Origin: Thermoanaerobaculum aquaticum
GTDB lineage: Bacteria > Acidobacteriota > Thermoanaerobaculia > Thermoanaerobaculales > Thermoanaerobaculaceae
DNA: 54,427 nt
Direction: 5' to 3'
Assembly: GCF_000687145.1 (NCBI RefSeq)
Contig: NZ_JMFG01000010.1
Coordinates: 1 to 54,427 of the forward strand
This document shows, piece after piece, positions 1 through 9,632 of this stretch. Position numbers and translations under genes: made by a program. Every line of letters starts with the position of its first letter. The first letter of the stretch is position 1. The notes beneath the pieces were generated by a model. It was not told where the DNA came from and made no database searches. It worked only from the letters and a program-made list of their open reading frames with translations.

Positions 1-210
1 CAAAGCCGGATGCTCGCTTTCTGTGTGTGGGGCCGCCGCTCCGCGCCGGCTAAGAAAAGAAGCGACCCGCGACGGAGCGCGGGTCCCACATTTTTTGCGC
101 AGGTCCCACGTGTTTTCACGGTGTGGGGCCGCCGCTCCGCGGCGGCTTTTCCGAAAAAACTCCGGCTGGCCATCGCCCGTTGAGTGCCGCCTGCGGTTTT
201 CGAAAAGCGC
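1..210. repeat. Palindromic repeat cluster A (REP/BIME-like), no gene
   Basis: This gene-free stretch holds hairpin-forming repeats. One head-on unit begins TGTGGGGCCGCCGCTCC at 26 and is closed by an opposed unit at 64-90 (GACCCGCG...CGCGGGTC then CCACA and a T-run). A second forward copy is at 122-147, with stem arms GCCGCCGC/GCGGCGGC around a TCC loop. The first 19 bases are the reverse complement of a stretch near 35480-35505, so flanking sequence is repeated too. The hairpin plus T-run at 64-96 could also act as a terminator. The cluster may continue left of the window. Confidence 0.8.
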
Positions 211-1044
211 TTACTCATCCTCGCGTTCTCCTTCTTCCAGAGGCAACTCTCTGCCGAGACGGGCGCGGGTAAAGGCGGTGATGGCGTCGTACATGGCCCG
301 CACCTCAGGCTGCAAAGCGCTGCGGTGGGCACGAACGGTTTCCCAATCCCCGCGTACCAGGGGCCCGGTGAGAAAACCCCAACCCCCCGCGCGGTGGGCG
401 TGCTCGGCCGCAGTTTTGGCAAGGTTGGCCACGGCCTGAGGTGCTTTTTCCGCAGGAAAACCGGCCCGTTGCAGCTCTTCCCGGGCGGCCTGCAAAAGGG
501 CGTAGACCAGTGGCCCGGCCAGGGCAGCGGCGGCATGGTACAGGGGCCATGTCAGGTTACTGACCTCTACCGGCAGCATCCCCAGGGCTTGGGCCAGCTC
601 GCGGGCGGCCGCCACCGCCACCGGGTGGCCAGCGAGGGTGACCACCGCGCCCCGGAAATCCACCGGCGGCTCCAGGGGGTGAGGGAAGGCCAGCATCGGG
701 TGGAACACCCCCGTGGCGAATCCGCCCTGGGCCAGGGGCTCCAGCACGGCGGGGCCCAGCGCGCCCGAGCAGTGGAGGATCACCGCTTGGGATGCCAGCC
801 CCGGCGCCAGCGCCCGGGCGGTTTCTTCTATTTCGCGGTCGCGAACGGCCAGAAGCACCCGCGCGACCACCGGGAGCGGATCGTCGGCATCAAGCAGAAG
901 TTGTTCCGGGAGCACCTTTCCCGCGTTGGCACGGCTTTCCGGAGAACGGCAAAGGATGCCAGCTAACGGCACGTCGCGTTGAGAAAGGCCCCGCGCCAGC
1001 TGCAATCCCAGCCGCCCTGCTCCCACAATGAGCCAAGGTTCCAT
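211..1044 (-). CDS. Rossmann-fold DUF2520 protein (NADP oxidoreductase-like)
   Basis: This 277-aa protein starts MEPWLIVGAGRLG, a typical dinucleotide-binding glycine motif (GAGRLG, about residues 8-13). It has a C-terminal helical half (from about residue 140) like the DUF2520/F420-dependent NADP reductase-like family. The substrate is unknown; members are often annotated as oxidoreductases near pantothenate or quinone genes, but no such context exists here. The open frame continues far upstream antisense to hrcA. I chose ATG 1044 because the Rossmann strand begins there and a -10 box (TATCAT) lies just upstream. It is divergent from hrcA with only 45 bp between the start codons. Confidence 0.8.
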   Translation of the reverse strand: MEPWLIVGAGRLGLQLARGLSQRDVPLAGILCRSPESRANAGKVLPEQLLLDADDPLPVVARVLLAVRDREIEETARALAPGLASQAVILHCSGALGPAVLEPLAQGGFATGVFHPMLAFPHPLEPPVDFRGAVVTLAGHPVAVAAARELAQALGMLPVEVSNLTWPLYHAAAALAGPLVYALLQAAREELQRAGFPAEKAPQAVANLAKTAAEHAHRAGGWGFLTGPLVRGDWETVRAHRSALQPEVRAMYDAITAFTRARLGRELPLEEGEREDE

Positions 1045-1053
1045 AGCTTGTTC

Positions 1054-1068
1054 ATGATAAGGTAAACT
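1054..1068. promoter_or_regulatory. Back-to-back -10 boxes for DUF2520 gene and hrcA
   Basis: TATCAT on the minus strand (1059-1054) lies 9 bases before the DUF2520 start, predicting a leader of about 3 nt. TAAACT on the plus strand (1063-1068) serves hrcA. The two promoters must compete for the same DNA. No CIRCE inverted repeat (TTAGCACTC-N9-GAGTGCTAA) is present in this gap. Confidence 0.5.
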
Positions 1069-1089
1069 TGATACGCGGCAGGAACGGCT

Positions 1090-2154
1090 ATGGGGGACCG
1101 TGGGGAACTTTCCGCTCGGGAGCGCTTGATCGTTTGTGAGGTAGTCTCGCTCTACCTCCAGAGCGGAGAGCCTGTGGCTTCGGGGGTGCTGGCCCAGGTT
1201 TCCCGCACCGGCCTGTCCTCGGCCTCGCTTCGCAACATCATGGCGGCCCTGGAAGAAAAGGGGCTGCTGGTCCAGCCCCACCCCTCGGCCGGCCGCATCC
1301 CCACCGACCGGGCGCTCAAGGTTTACGTGGAGACCCTGGCCCAGGAGGCGGCGCTGCCGGAAGGGGAAGCGCAAATCCTCGCCGCTCGTCTTCCCCGGGA
1401 AGGCTCGCTGGACGAGCTTTTGCAGCGGGTGAGTGGGGTTTTGGCGGAAACCACGGCGGAGGTGGGCCTGGCGGCGGCGCCGGCACCGCGGGAAGCTGCC
1501 CTGGAGGCCATGCACTTTGTAAGGGTTTCCCGGGATCGGGTGATGGCGGTTGTGGTCACCCAGGGTGGGCTGGTGGACTCCCGGCTTTTGCCCACCGACC
1601 GGGAGTACACCCCCGAGGACCTGGAGCGCATTTCCAACTACTGCACCCAGGAGTTTCGCGGTTTGCGGCTTTCGGAGGTGCGGACTAGGCTGCAGGGGGT
1701 GGTGGCGGAAGAGCGGGCGCGGGGGGACGCGCTTCTGGCCGGGGTTTTGGCGTTGACCCAAAAGGCCCTGGAAGGTGAGCTGGAAACCGGCGGCGAGCTT
1801 TTTACCCACGGCACCGAGCACCTTCTGGCCAAAGCGGGCCCCAAGGAGCTGGTGGCGGTGCGGGATTTCTTCCGCGCCCTGGCAGATAAGGCGTCGCTGC
1901 TCCAGCTTTTGGACGCCTACCTGGAAGCCCCCGGGCCACGGGTGATCTTTGGACCGGAGCTTTCTTTTGACGCTGAAGGTAAGCTCTCGCTGATCGTGAC
2001 CTCGTTCCACTTGGAAAGCGGGGAAGAGGGTTTGGTGGGGGTGGTGGGCTTTAAGCGGATGGACTACCCACGCATTGTGCCCATTGTGGATTTTGTGGGT
2101 CGGTTCATCACGGCCATGGGTATGAGGAGGCTTTACCAGTATGAACGAGCATGA
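1090..2154 (+). CDS. hrcA: Heat-inducible transcription repressor HrcA
   Basis: HrcA is the dimeric repressor of class I heat-shock genes, normally acting at CIRCE operators and tuned by GroEL. The 354-aa length is typical. The N-terminal winged helix (about residues 1-75) includes the family's ASLRNIMAALEEKGLL and HPSAGRIPTDRALKVYV segments; a GAF-like middle and dimerisation core follow. It opens the hrcA-grpE-dnaK-dnaJ-prmA-rsmE run and overlaps grpE by 14 bases. A CAGGAA element precedes ATG 1090. I found no CIRCE in front of it, so its operator here is either diverged or elsewhere (for example at groESL, not in this window). Confidence 0.95.
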   Translation: MGDRGELSARERLIVCEVVSLYLQSGEPVASGVLAQVSRTGLSSASLRNIMAALEEKGLLVQPHPSAGRIPTDRALKVYVETLAQEAALPEGEAQILAARLPREGSLDELLQRVSGVLAETTAEVGLAAAPAPREAALEAMHFVRVSRDRVMAVVVTQGGLVDSRLLPTDREYTPEDLERISNYCTQEFRGLRLSEVRTRLQGVVAEERARGDALLAGVLALTQKALEGELETGGELFTHGTEHLLAKAGPKELVAVRDFFRALADKASLLQLLDAYLEAPGPRVIFGPELSFDAEGKLSLIVTSFHLESGEEGLVGVVGFKRMDYPRIVPIVDFVGRFITAMGMRRLYQYERA

Positions 2155-2794
2155 GGAAAAGGGCATCCAGGAGGTGCAAGACGAGGGCGAGGCCTCGTCT
2201 CCGGCGGAGGAATCACCTCCAGAAGAAGCTGCCGAGGTTGCCGGGGAGAGTGTGGACCAAGCCCTGCAGGAGGAGCTGGCGCGACTCCAGGACGAGCTGA
2301 ACCGCTTTCGCGAGCTTTACCTGCGCAAGCTGGCCGATTTTGAAAACTTCCGCAAGCGCAAGGAAAAGGAAGTGGAGGACTTTCGCGCGGCGGCCCACGC
2401 CGATCTGGTGCGCGATGTGCTGCCGGTCTTGGACAACCTGGAAAGGGCGCTGGCGGTTCCGGAAGGGGACGGTTCGGGGATCCGCGCCGGCGTGGAGCTG
2501 GTGCTGCGCCAGCTTAAGGACGTCCTCACCCGCTACGGTTTGGTGGAGCTGAACCCGCTGGCGGAGGCTTTTGACCCCCGGTACCATGAGGCCATTGCCC
2601 GCCAGGAGCGGGAGGACCTGCAGTGCGATCAGGTGTTGGAGGTTTTGCAGAAAGGCTATACGCTTCGCGGCAAGCTCCTGCGTCCCGCGCTGGTGGTGGT
2701 GGGTGTCCCCAAAAAGGGCGAAAGCTCAGAGGGAAGCGAAGAGCCGGGCTCAGGAGAAGCCGACGGGAGCCGAGGTGACCCATGGGCGCCGTGA
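2141..2794 (+). CDS. grpE: Nucleotide exchange factor GrpE
   Basis: GrpE releases ADP from DnaK. The protein has 217 aa: an acidic, disordered N-terminus (about 1-45), a long helix that forms the dimeric coiled coil (about 45-105, containing LRKLADFENFRKRKEKE), and a C-terminal beta-wing with the conserved GYTLRGKLLRPALVVVG. A serine/glutamate/glycine-rich tail follows. It overlaps hrcA upstream and dnaK downstream (13 bases), so the three are translationally coupled. Confidence 0.96.
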   Translation: MNEHEEKGIQEVQDEGEASSPAEESPPEEAAEVAGESVDQALQEELARLQDELNRFRELYLRKLADFENFRKRKEKEVEDFRAAAHADLVRDVLPVLDNLERALAVPEGDGSGIRAGVELVLRQLKDVLTRYGLVELNPLAEAFDPRYHEAIARQEREDLQCDQVLEVLQKGYTLRGKLLRPALVVVGVPKKGESSEGSEEPGSGEADGSRGDPWAP

Positions 2795-4635
2795 TTGGCA
2801 TTGACCTTGGTACCACCAACTCGTGCGCGGCGGTGGTAGAAGGGGCCCGCCCGGTGGTGATCCCCAACCGCGAAGGGGCCCGCACCACCCCCTCGGTGGT
2901 GGCGCTGGCGGCGGACGGTGAGCTTTTGGTGGGGCAAATTGCCCGTCGGCAAGCGGTGACCAACGCCAAAAACACGGTCTACGCGGTCAAGCGCCTGATG
3001 GGCCGAAAGTTCAATTCCCCGGAAGTGCACCGGGCGCGGGAGCTGGTGCCCTACGCCATCGTAGAGGCACCCAACGGCGATGCGTACGTGAGCATTGGCG
3101 GAAAGACCTTTTCTCCCCAGGAAATTTTTTCCTTCATCCTGCGGGAAATCAAGGAGTTTTCCGAGCAAGCTCTGGAGACGCAAATTACCGAGGCCATCAT
3201 CACGGTTCCGGCTTATTTCGACGATGCCCAGCGGCAGGCCACCAAGGACGCCGGCACGTTGGCGGGCCTTAACGTGCTGCGCATCATCAACGAGCCCACG
3301 GCCGCCGCTCTCGCCTACGGTTTTGGCCGCGGAGGCGGCACCGAGCTGGTGGCCGTTTACGATTTGGGCGGCGGCACCTTCGATATTTCGATTCTGGAAA
3401 TTGGCGAGGGGCTTTACGAGGTCAAGTCCACCTCCGGTGATACCTTCCTGGGGGGTGAGGACTTTGACGCCCGCATCATCGAGCTGCTTTTGGACCACTT
3501 CAAAAAGGAAACCGGTGTGGATTTGTCCTCGGATCCCATGGCCATGCAGCGGCTCAAGGAAGCGGCGGAGCAGGCCAAATGCCAGCTTTCTTCGGCAGAG
3601 GTGGCCACCATTTCCTTGCCGTTCATTGCCCAGGCGGGCTCCAAGGCGCTGCACCTCAACTACTCGCTCACCCGCGAACAGCTGGAAGACCTGGTGCGCG
3701 ATTTGGTGCTTAAGACCCTCGAGCCCTGTCGCAATGCGCTGGAAGCTGCCAGGGTGAGTCCCGAGCAAATCAATCAGGTCATCTTGGTGGGAGGACAAAC
3801 CCGCATGCCCTTGGTGACCCGGACGGTTGCTGAGTTTTTCCGCCGTGAGCCGTGCCGGGATATCAACCCCGATGAGGTCGTGGCTGTGGGGGCGGCCATT
3901 CAAGCCGGCATCATTCAAGGAGAAGTTAAGGACCTGGTGCTTTTGGATGTGACGCCGCTGTCTCTGGGGATCGAAACTCGTGGCGGGCTTTTCACCAAGC
4001 TCATCGAGCGTAACTCCACCATCCCCACCCGTGCCACGCAAATTTTCACCACCGTGGCCGACAACCAAAGGGCGGTGGAAATCCACGTTTTGCAGGGGGA
4101 ACGGGAGCTGGCGGCGGAAAACCGCTCCCTGGGCAAGTTCGAGCTGGTGGGCATTCCCCCGGCGCCCCGGGGGGTGCCGCAAATCGAGGTGACCTTTGCC
4201 ATTGACTCCAACGGCATCGTGCAGGTGACGGCGCGGGATGTGGCTTCCGGTAAGGAGCAGTCCATCCGCGTGAACCCGGCCGGGGGTTTGAGCCGGGAGG
4301 AAATTGACCGCATGATTGCGGAAGCCGACCGTTTCCGCCGCCAGGACCAGGAACGCAAGGAAATCCGCCTGCTGCGCAACCGCTTGGAGGGCCTGGTGTA
4401 CAACAGCGAAAAGGTGTTCAAGCAGTTTGGCGACGCCCTGGAGCCGGACAAGCGCAAGGAAGCCCAGGAAACCTTGCAACGGGCCAAGCGGGTGCTGGCT
4501 TCCGAAGACAAGGCGGCCATCCAGGAAGCCATTGCTGCTATGCAAGAGGTCTCCCGTTGGTTTACCCATCTCATGATGGCGGATCCCACCAGGCTGCTTT
4601 CCGGACTTTCCGGGTCCAGCTCGGAGGAAAGCTAG
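2782..4635 (+). CDS. dnaK: Chaperone DnaK (Hsp70)
   Basis: This is the ATP-dependent foldase of the KJE system. It has 617 aa. The phosphate-1 motif GIDLGTTNSC is at residues 5-14, the phosphate-2 motif VYDLGGGTFDISI and the adenosine motif VILVGGQTRMP follow, and the interdomain linker DLVLLDVTPLSLGIE is near residue 383, with a substrate-binding domain and helical lid after it. The C-terminus ends in a short Ser/Glu tail. It starts inside the end of grpE and is followed 3 bases later by dnaJ, so partners are co-expressed. Confidence 0.98.
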   Translation: MGAVIGIDLGTTNSCAAVVEGARPVVIPNREGARTTPSVVALAADGELLVGQIARRQAVTNAKNTVYAVKRLMGRKFNSPEVHRARELVPYAIVEAPNGDAYVSIGGKTFSPQEIFSFILREIKEFSEQALETQITEAIITVPAYFDDAQRQATKDAGTLAGLNVLRIINEPTAAALAYGFGRGGGTELVAVYDLGGGTFDISILEIGEGLYEVKSTSGDTFLGGEDFDARIIELLLDHFKKETGVDLSSDPMAMQRLKEAAEQAKCQLSSAEVATISLPFIAQAGSKALHLNYSLTREQLEDLVRDLVLKTLEPCRNALEAARVSPEQINQVILVGGQTRMPLVTRTVAEFFRREPCRDINPDEVVAVGAAIQAGIIQGEVKDLVLLDVTPLSLGIETRGGLFTKLIERNSTIPTRATQIFTTVADNQRAVEIHVLQGERELAAENRSLGKFELVGIPPAPRGVPQIEVTFAIDSNGIVQVTARDVASGKEQSIRVNPAGGLSREEIDRMIAEADRFRRQDQERKEIRLLRNRLEGLVYNSEKVFKQFGDALEPDKRKEAQETLQRAKRVLASEDKAAIQEAIAAMQEVSRWFTHLMMADPTRLLSGLSGSSSEES

Positions 4636-6589
<1,954 letters not shown>

Positions 6590-6593
<4 letters not shown>

Positions 6594-7303
6594 CCCGGCT
6601 GGTTCTCCCTGGGGCTTCTTTAGCTGTGGGGGAAACCCTGGTTCCCCGCAGTGTGGCCCACCACGCCCGGGTCAACCGGGTGCTCCCGGGGGAACCGGTG
6701 GAGCTTTTGGACCTGGCCGGGCGTATCGCCGTGGGAAAGCTTTCCCGCTGGAACCCCGATGGCTCCTGCTGGGTGGAGGTTTTTGAGCTGGTGAGCGGAC
6801 GGGGGGAACCTCCGCTGCCGCTCACCTTGGCTTTAGCTGTGCTCCATACCCAAGCCTTCGACTGGGCGGTGGAAAAGGCCACGGAGCTGGGGGCCACGGC
6901 GGTGGTGCCGGTGCTCACGGAGAGGGTGCAGGGCCGCAACCACGAAAAAAGGGTGGCCCGCTGGCAACGGGTGGCCTGCGCTGCGGTGGCCCAGTGCGGG
7001 CGCTCGCTGGCCCCCCAGGTGCGGGCCCCGCAGCCTCTGGGCAGCTTCCTGGCGGAAGCCCGGGGGTTAAAGCTCGTGGCGGATTTTGCAGGGCAAGCGG
7101 TATCTCGCCTGGGCCCCGCCGATGCGGAAGGGGTTGTGGTGCTGGTGGGTCCGGAAGGGGGCTTTAGTGAGCAAGAGCGCGCGGCCATTGTCGAAGCGGG
7201 CTTTTCCCGCGTGTACCTGGGGCCCCGTACCTTGCGTGCGGAAACCGCAGCCATGAGCGCTCTGGTGCTCGTGCAGTCGGCCCTGGGTTGGTGGACAAAG
7301 TAG
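6590..7303 (+). CDS. rsmE: 16S rRNA m3U1498 methyltransferase RsmE
   Basis: This SPOUT-fold enzyme of 237 aa starts at GTG 6590, inside the prmA stop. It has an N-terminal PUA-like domain (HHARVNRVLPGEPVELLD) and a C-terminal knot with the signature VGPEGGFSEQE near residue 186 and LGPRTLRAETA. The start begins VTRLVLPG, the usual N-terminal phasing for RsmE; a longer frame to 6563 would add only glycine-rich residues read from inside prmA. The rnpB promoter -35 lies inside its 3' end. Confidence 0.93.
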
Positions 7304-7320
7304 CGGGGAGGCGTTACCTT
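7292..7320 (+). promoter_or_regulatory. Promoter of rnpB
   Basis: TGGACA (7292-7297), 17 bases, then TACCTT (7315-7320). Counting 7 bases from the last T gives 7327, which matches the 5' end of helix P1 of RNase P RNA inferred independently from pairing. The -35 overlaps the last codons of rsmE. Confidence 0.65.
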
Positions 7321-7326
7321 AGGAAT

Positions 7327-7861
7327 TGGTGTCGGGGAGGGTAGGCGCCCGCCCAGCACCAACTTGACGATGTTTCGCCGGGGCAGGGCAGCGGCACAAA
7401 GCCGAAATTGCAACCGGCTACGCTTTAGGCCAAGCATGGTCAAGTTGGTGCTGGGAGGAAAGTCCGAACTCCAGGTGGGAGCACGCTGGGTAACGCCCAG
7501 CCGCGGTAACGCGAGGGAAAGTGCCACAGAAAACATACCGCCCCGCACCACTTCCCCAAAAGGGGCCACCACGCCAGGGAAGGCCTCCTGGGCCAAAACC
7601 TGCGAGGCCGCCGTCCCTTGGGGAAGTGGTGCGGGGTAAGGGTGAAAAGGTGGGGTAAGAGCCCACCGCTCGGCCGGTGACGGCCGGGGCATGGCAAACC
7701 CCGTGCGGAGCAAGGCCAAATAGGGGGACCAACGGGCCCCACCCCCGGTGGCGCCAAAAGCGCCGGGTCCCCGGGTAGGCCGCTTGAGCTGGCAGGTAAC
7801 TGCCAGCCCAGAGGAATGGGTGCCCTCGACAGAATTCGGCTTACAGCCCTCCCCGACGCCG
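7327..7861 (+). ncRNA. rnpB: RNase P RNA (bacterial class A) with extended P3 and P12
   Basis: This is the catalytic RNA that matures tRNA 5' ends. Conserved blocks in order: GAGGAAAGTCC at 7455, GGTAAGGGTGAAA-like and GGTAAGAGCCCACCG around 7635-7670, GGCAAACCCC near 7690, GAGCAAGGCCAAATAGGGG near 7707, and ACAGAATTCGGCTTA near 7829. P1 pairs 7328-7341 with 7847-7860; P2 pairs 7344-7350 with 7818-7824. The core CCGAA (7464-7468) and TTCGG (7835-7839) replace the usual CCGGG/CCCGG as a compensatory pair. The P3 base is a perfect 16-bp stem (7353-7368/7439-7454) and P12 a perfect 17-bp stem (7541-7557/7620-7636). At about 535 nt it is far longer than the 377-nt E. coli RNA. A T-run follows at 7862. 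Confidence 0.96.
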
Positions 7862-7870
7862 TTTTTTCTT
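7862..7870 (+). terminator. T-rich tract ending rnpB
   Basis: TTTTTTCTT directly follows the 3' strand of RNase P helix P1, so the closing helix plus this tract can end transcription. Confidence 0.45.
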
Positions 7871-7921
7871 GCCTCTTCGTGGTGTTCTGGCGCTGGTCCC
7901 GTCCGGCCCAGGGACTCACGG

Positions 7922-7936
7922 TACAATGCCGGCGTG
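7922..7936 (+). promoter_or_regulatory. Leaderless promoter of LD-carboxypeptidase gene
   Basis: TACAAT at 7922-7927 is followed by 6 bases and the GTG start at 7934. Transcription beginning 7 bases after the box would start on the G of the start codon. No -35 is evident. Confidence 0.6.
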
Positions 7937-8848
7937 AACCTGAGTAAGCCGTTGCCTCCGCCTCTGGTCCCCGGCGATGGGATCGGGGTATGGGCGCCCG
8001 CCAGCGCTCCCCGGTGGGAGGAGGTGGAGCGGGGGGTGGAGGTGTTGCGCCGCGCCGGTTTTATGGTGAAGCTGGCCGCCAACGTGGGCACCAAAACCGG
8101 CTACCTGGCGGGAAGCGACGGGGAAAGGCTTGGGGGGCTTTCCGAGCTTCTGGACTCAGGCTGCAAAGCGCTGTGGGCGGTGCGGGGTGGCTACGGGGTT
8201 ATGCGCTTGTTGCCTGCCATCCCGTGGGACGTGCTGGCCGGCTGGGGCGGTTTTCTCATTGGCTATTCAGACATCACCGCCCTCCACGCCGCAGCGCTTG
8301 AAAGGCTTCCTTACGCTACCCTTCACGGCCCTATGATTACCTCGCTGGGTCGTTCAGCGGAGGCCACCGCGCGGGTCTTGGGCTTTCTGCAGGGCCAGGT
8401 CCCTTCGGTGCTCTTCCGTTTTTCGCAACAAAAAGTCCTCCGCGCCGGTGTGGCCAGGGGCTTCCTCATGGGGGGCAACCTTTCGCTCTTAGCCTCGCTG
8501 GTGGGAACACCTTTCGAGCCCCCCTGGGAAGGGGCGGTGGTGGCGTTGGAGGACGTGGAGGAGCCGGGGTACCGGCTGGACCGCATGCTCACGCAGCTGG
8601 CGTTAGCCGGCAGGTGGGAACGGGTGGCAGCGGTGGTGGTGGGGAAGATGGCCCGCTGCGGACGCGGGGAAGCAAGTTTCCGCGAGGCCTGGCACCGGCG
8701 TTTGCTGGAAGTGGTTCCCGAGGGCTGCCCGGTGGTCGTGGATTTGCCCTTCGGCCACGTGCGCCGCAACCTGGCCTTCCCGCTGGGGGTTGGGGTGGTT
8801 TTAGATACCGAAAAAGGTGTGCTCACCATGGAGGGTGCCTGTGCTTAA
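7934..8848 (+). CDS. LD-carboxypeptidase, peptidase family S66 (LdcA-like)
   Basis: S66 enzymes remove D-Ala from the tetrapeptide of recycled murein. The protein has 304 aa from GTG 7934. The nucleophile lies in LIGYSDITALH (Ser112), and the other triad members fit Glu206 (ALEDVEEPGYRLDRML) and His275 (DLPFGHVRRN), close to the Ser115/Glu217/His285 spacing of the Pseudomonas enzyme. I rejected the longer frame from 7748 because it runs through rnpB. There is no signal peptide, so it is cytoplasmic. It overlaps the next gene by 8 bases. Confidence 0.9.
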   Translation: MNLSKPLPPPLVPGDGIGVWAPASAPRWEEVERGVEVLRRAGFMVKLAANVGTKTGYLAGSDGERLGGLSELLDSGCKALWAVRGGYGVMRLLPAIPWDVLAGWGGFLIGYSDITALHAAALERLPYATLHGPMITSLGRSAEATARVLGFLQGQVPSVLFRFSQQKVLRAGVARGFLMGGNLSLLASLVGTPFEPPWEGAVVALEDVEEPGYRLDRMLTQLALAGRWERVAAVVVGKMARCGRGEASFREAWHRRLLEVVPEGCPVVVDLPFGHVRRNLAFPLGVGVVLDTEKGVLTMEGACA

Positions 8849-9632
8849 GGTCAAACCCACGCAGCTTTCCGAACCTTTGAAGGCAAAGCTCGAGCGCTTT
8901 CCGGCAGGGGCGACGATTTTTAAAGAAGGCGACCCCGGCTACGAGATGTTCATCATCTTTTCGGGAACGGTGCGCATTTCCCGCACCGTGGCTGGCGCTG
9001 AGGAGGAGCTGGCCAAGCTCAAAAAGGGCGATTTCTTCGGGGAAATGGCGGTGCTAGAGGACTACCCCCAGCGCTCGGCCACCGCCCAGGCCGTAACCGA
9101 GGTGGAGGTTTTGCGCCTGGGGAAGGCCGAGCTTTTGGAGTTTTTAAAAAACCAAAAGGCGGCCTTGGGGCTTTTGGAGCGCCTTTCCGCCCGTTTGCGG
9201 GAAACCACCGAGCGCTTGGCCAAGCTCACCCGCACGCCGGCCAGCTCGTTTTTGCCGCCGTTGCCCGCCAGTCAGGGGATTGAAGGGTGGGCGGTGCTGG
9301 TGCACGAGCCCTCCGGGCGATTCTTCCCGCTGCGGCCGGTGGGGGAAACCACCATTGGACGGCACGACTCGGTGACCGGGGTGACGCCGGATGTGGACCT
9401 CTCCAGCCTTGACCCTCAGGCTTCCGTTTCCCGTCGTCATGCGGTTATCAGAGCCGAAAACGATGGGCTTTATCTGGTGGAGATAAACCCCCATACAAAC
9501 GGGACGTTTCTCAACACGCTGCGGTTGGAAACCCACAAGCCCTACAAGGTGATGGAGGCGGATTGGGTGCAGGTGGGGAACGTGCTGCTGCAGGTGCGCA
9601 TCTTGGCCAACCCCCGCCCGCCGGCGGCATGA
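8841..9632 (+). CDS. Cyclic-nucleotide-binding domain fused to FHA domain
   Basis: This 263-aa protein has an N-terminal cNMP-binding/CRP-like beta barrel (about 10-125: FKEGDPGYEMFIIFSGTVRI, then KKGDFFGEMAVLEDYPQRSATA) and no DNA-binding helix-turn-helix. After a proline-rich linker comes an FHA domain (about 170-255) with the phosphothreonine-binding pattern TTIGRHDS...ASVSRRHAVI...NGTFLN. It probably links a second messenger or phospho-signal to a partner protein, but the ligand is unknown. GTG 8841 has GGAGGG 5 bases upstream; GTG 8835 is an alternative. Its stop overlaps recG ATG (ATGA). Confidence 0.85.
   Translation: MLKVKPTQLSEPLKAKLERFPAGATIFKEGDPGYEMFIIFSGTVRISRTVAGAEEELAKLKKGDFFGEMAVLEDYPQRSATAQAVTEVEVLRLGKAELLEFLKNQKAALGLLERLSARLRETTERLAKLTRTPASSFLPPLPASQGIEGWAVLVHEPSGRFFPLRPVGETTIGRHDSVTGVTPDVDLSSLDPQASVSRRHAVIRAENDGLYLVEINPHTNGTFLNTLRLETHKPYKVMEADWVQVGNVLLQVRILANPRPPAA

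Noticed and set aside
211-2166. A 651-codon open frame on the minus strand across hrcA
   Set aside because: Only the part up to 1044 matches a known fold; the rest is antisense to hrcA, stays open because of high GC, and reads as low-complexity His/Gln/Gly-rich sequence.
7327-7861. Short open frames on both strands through 7364-7919
   Set aside because: They fall inside the structured RNase P RNA gene.
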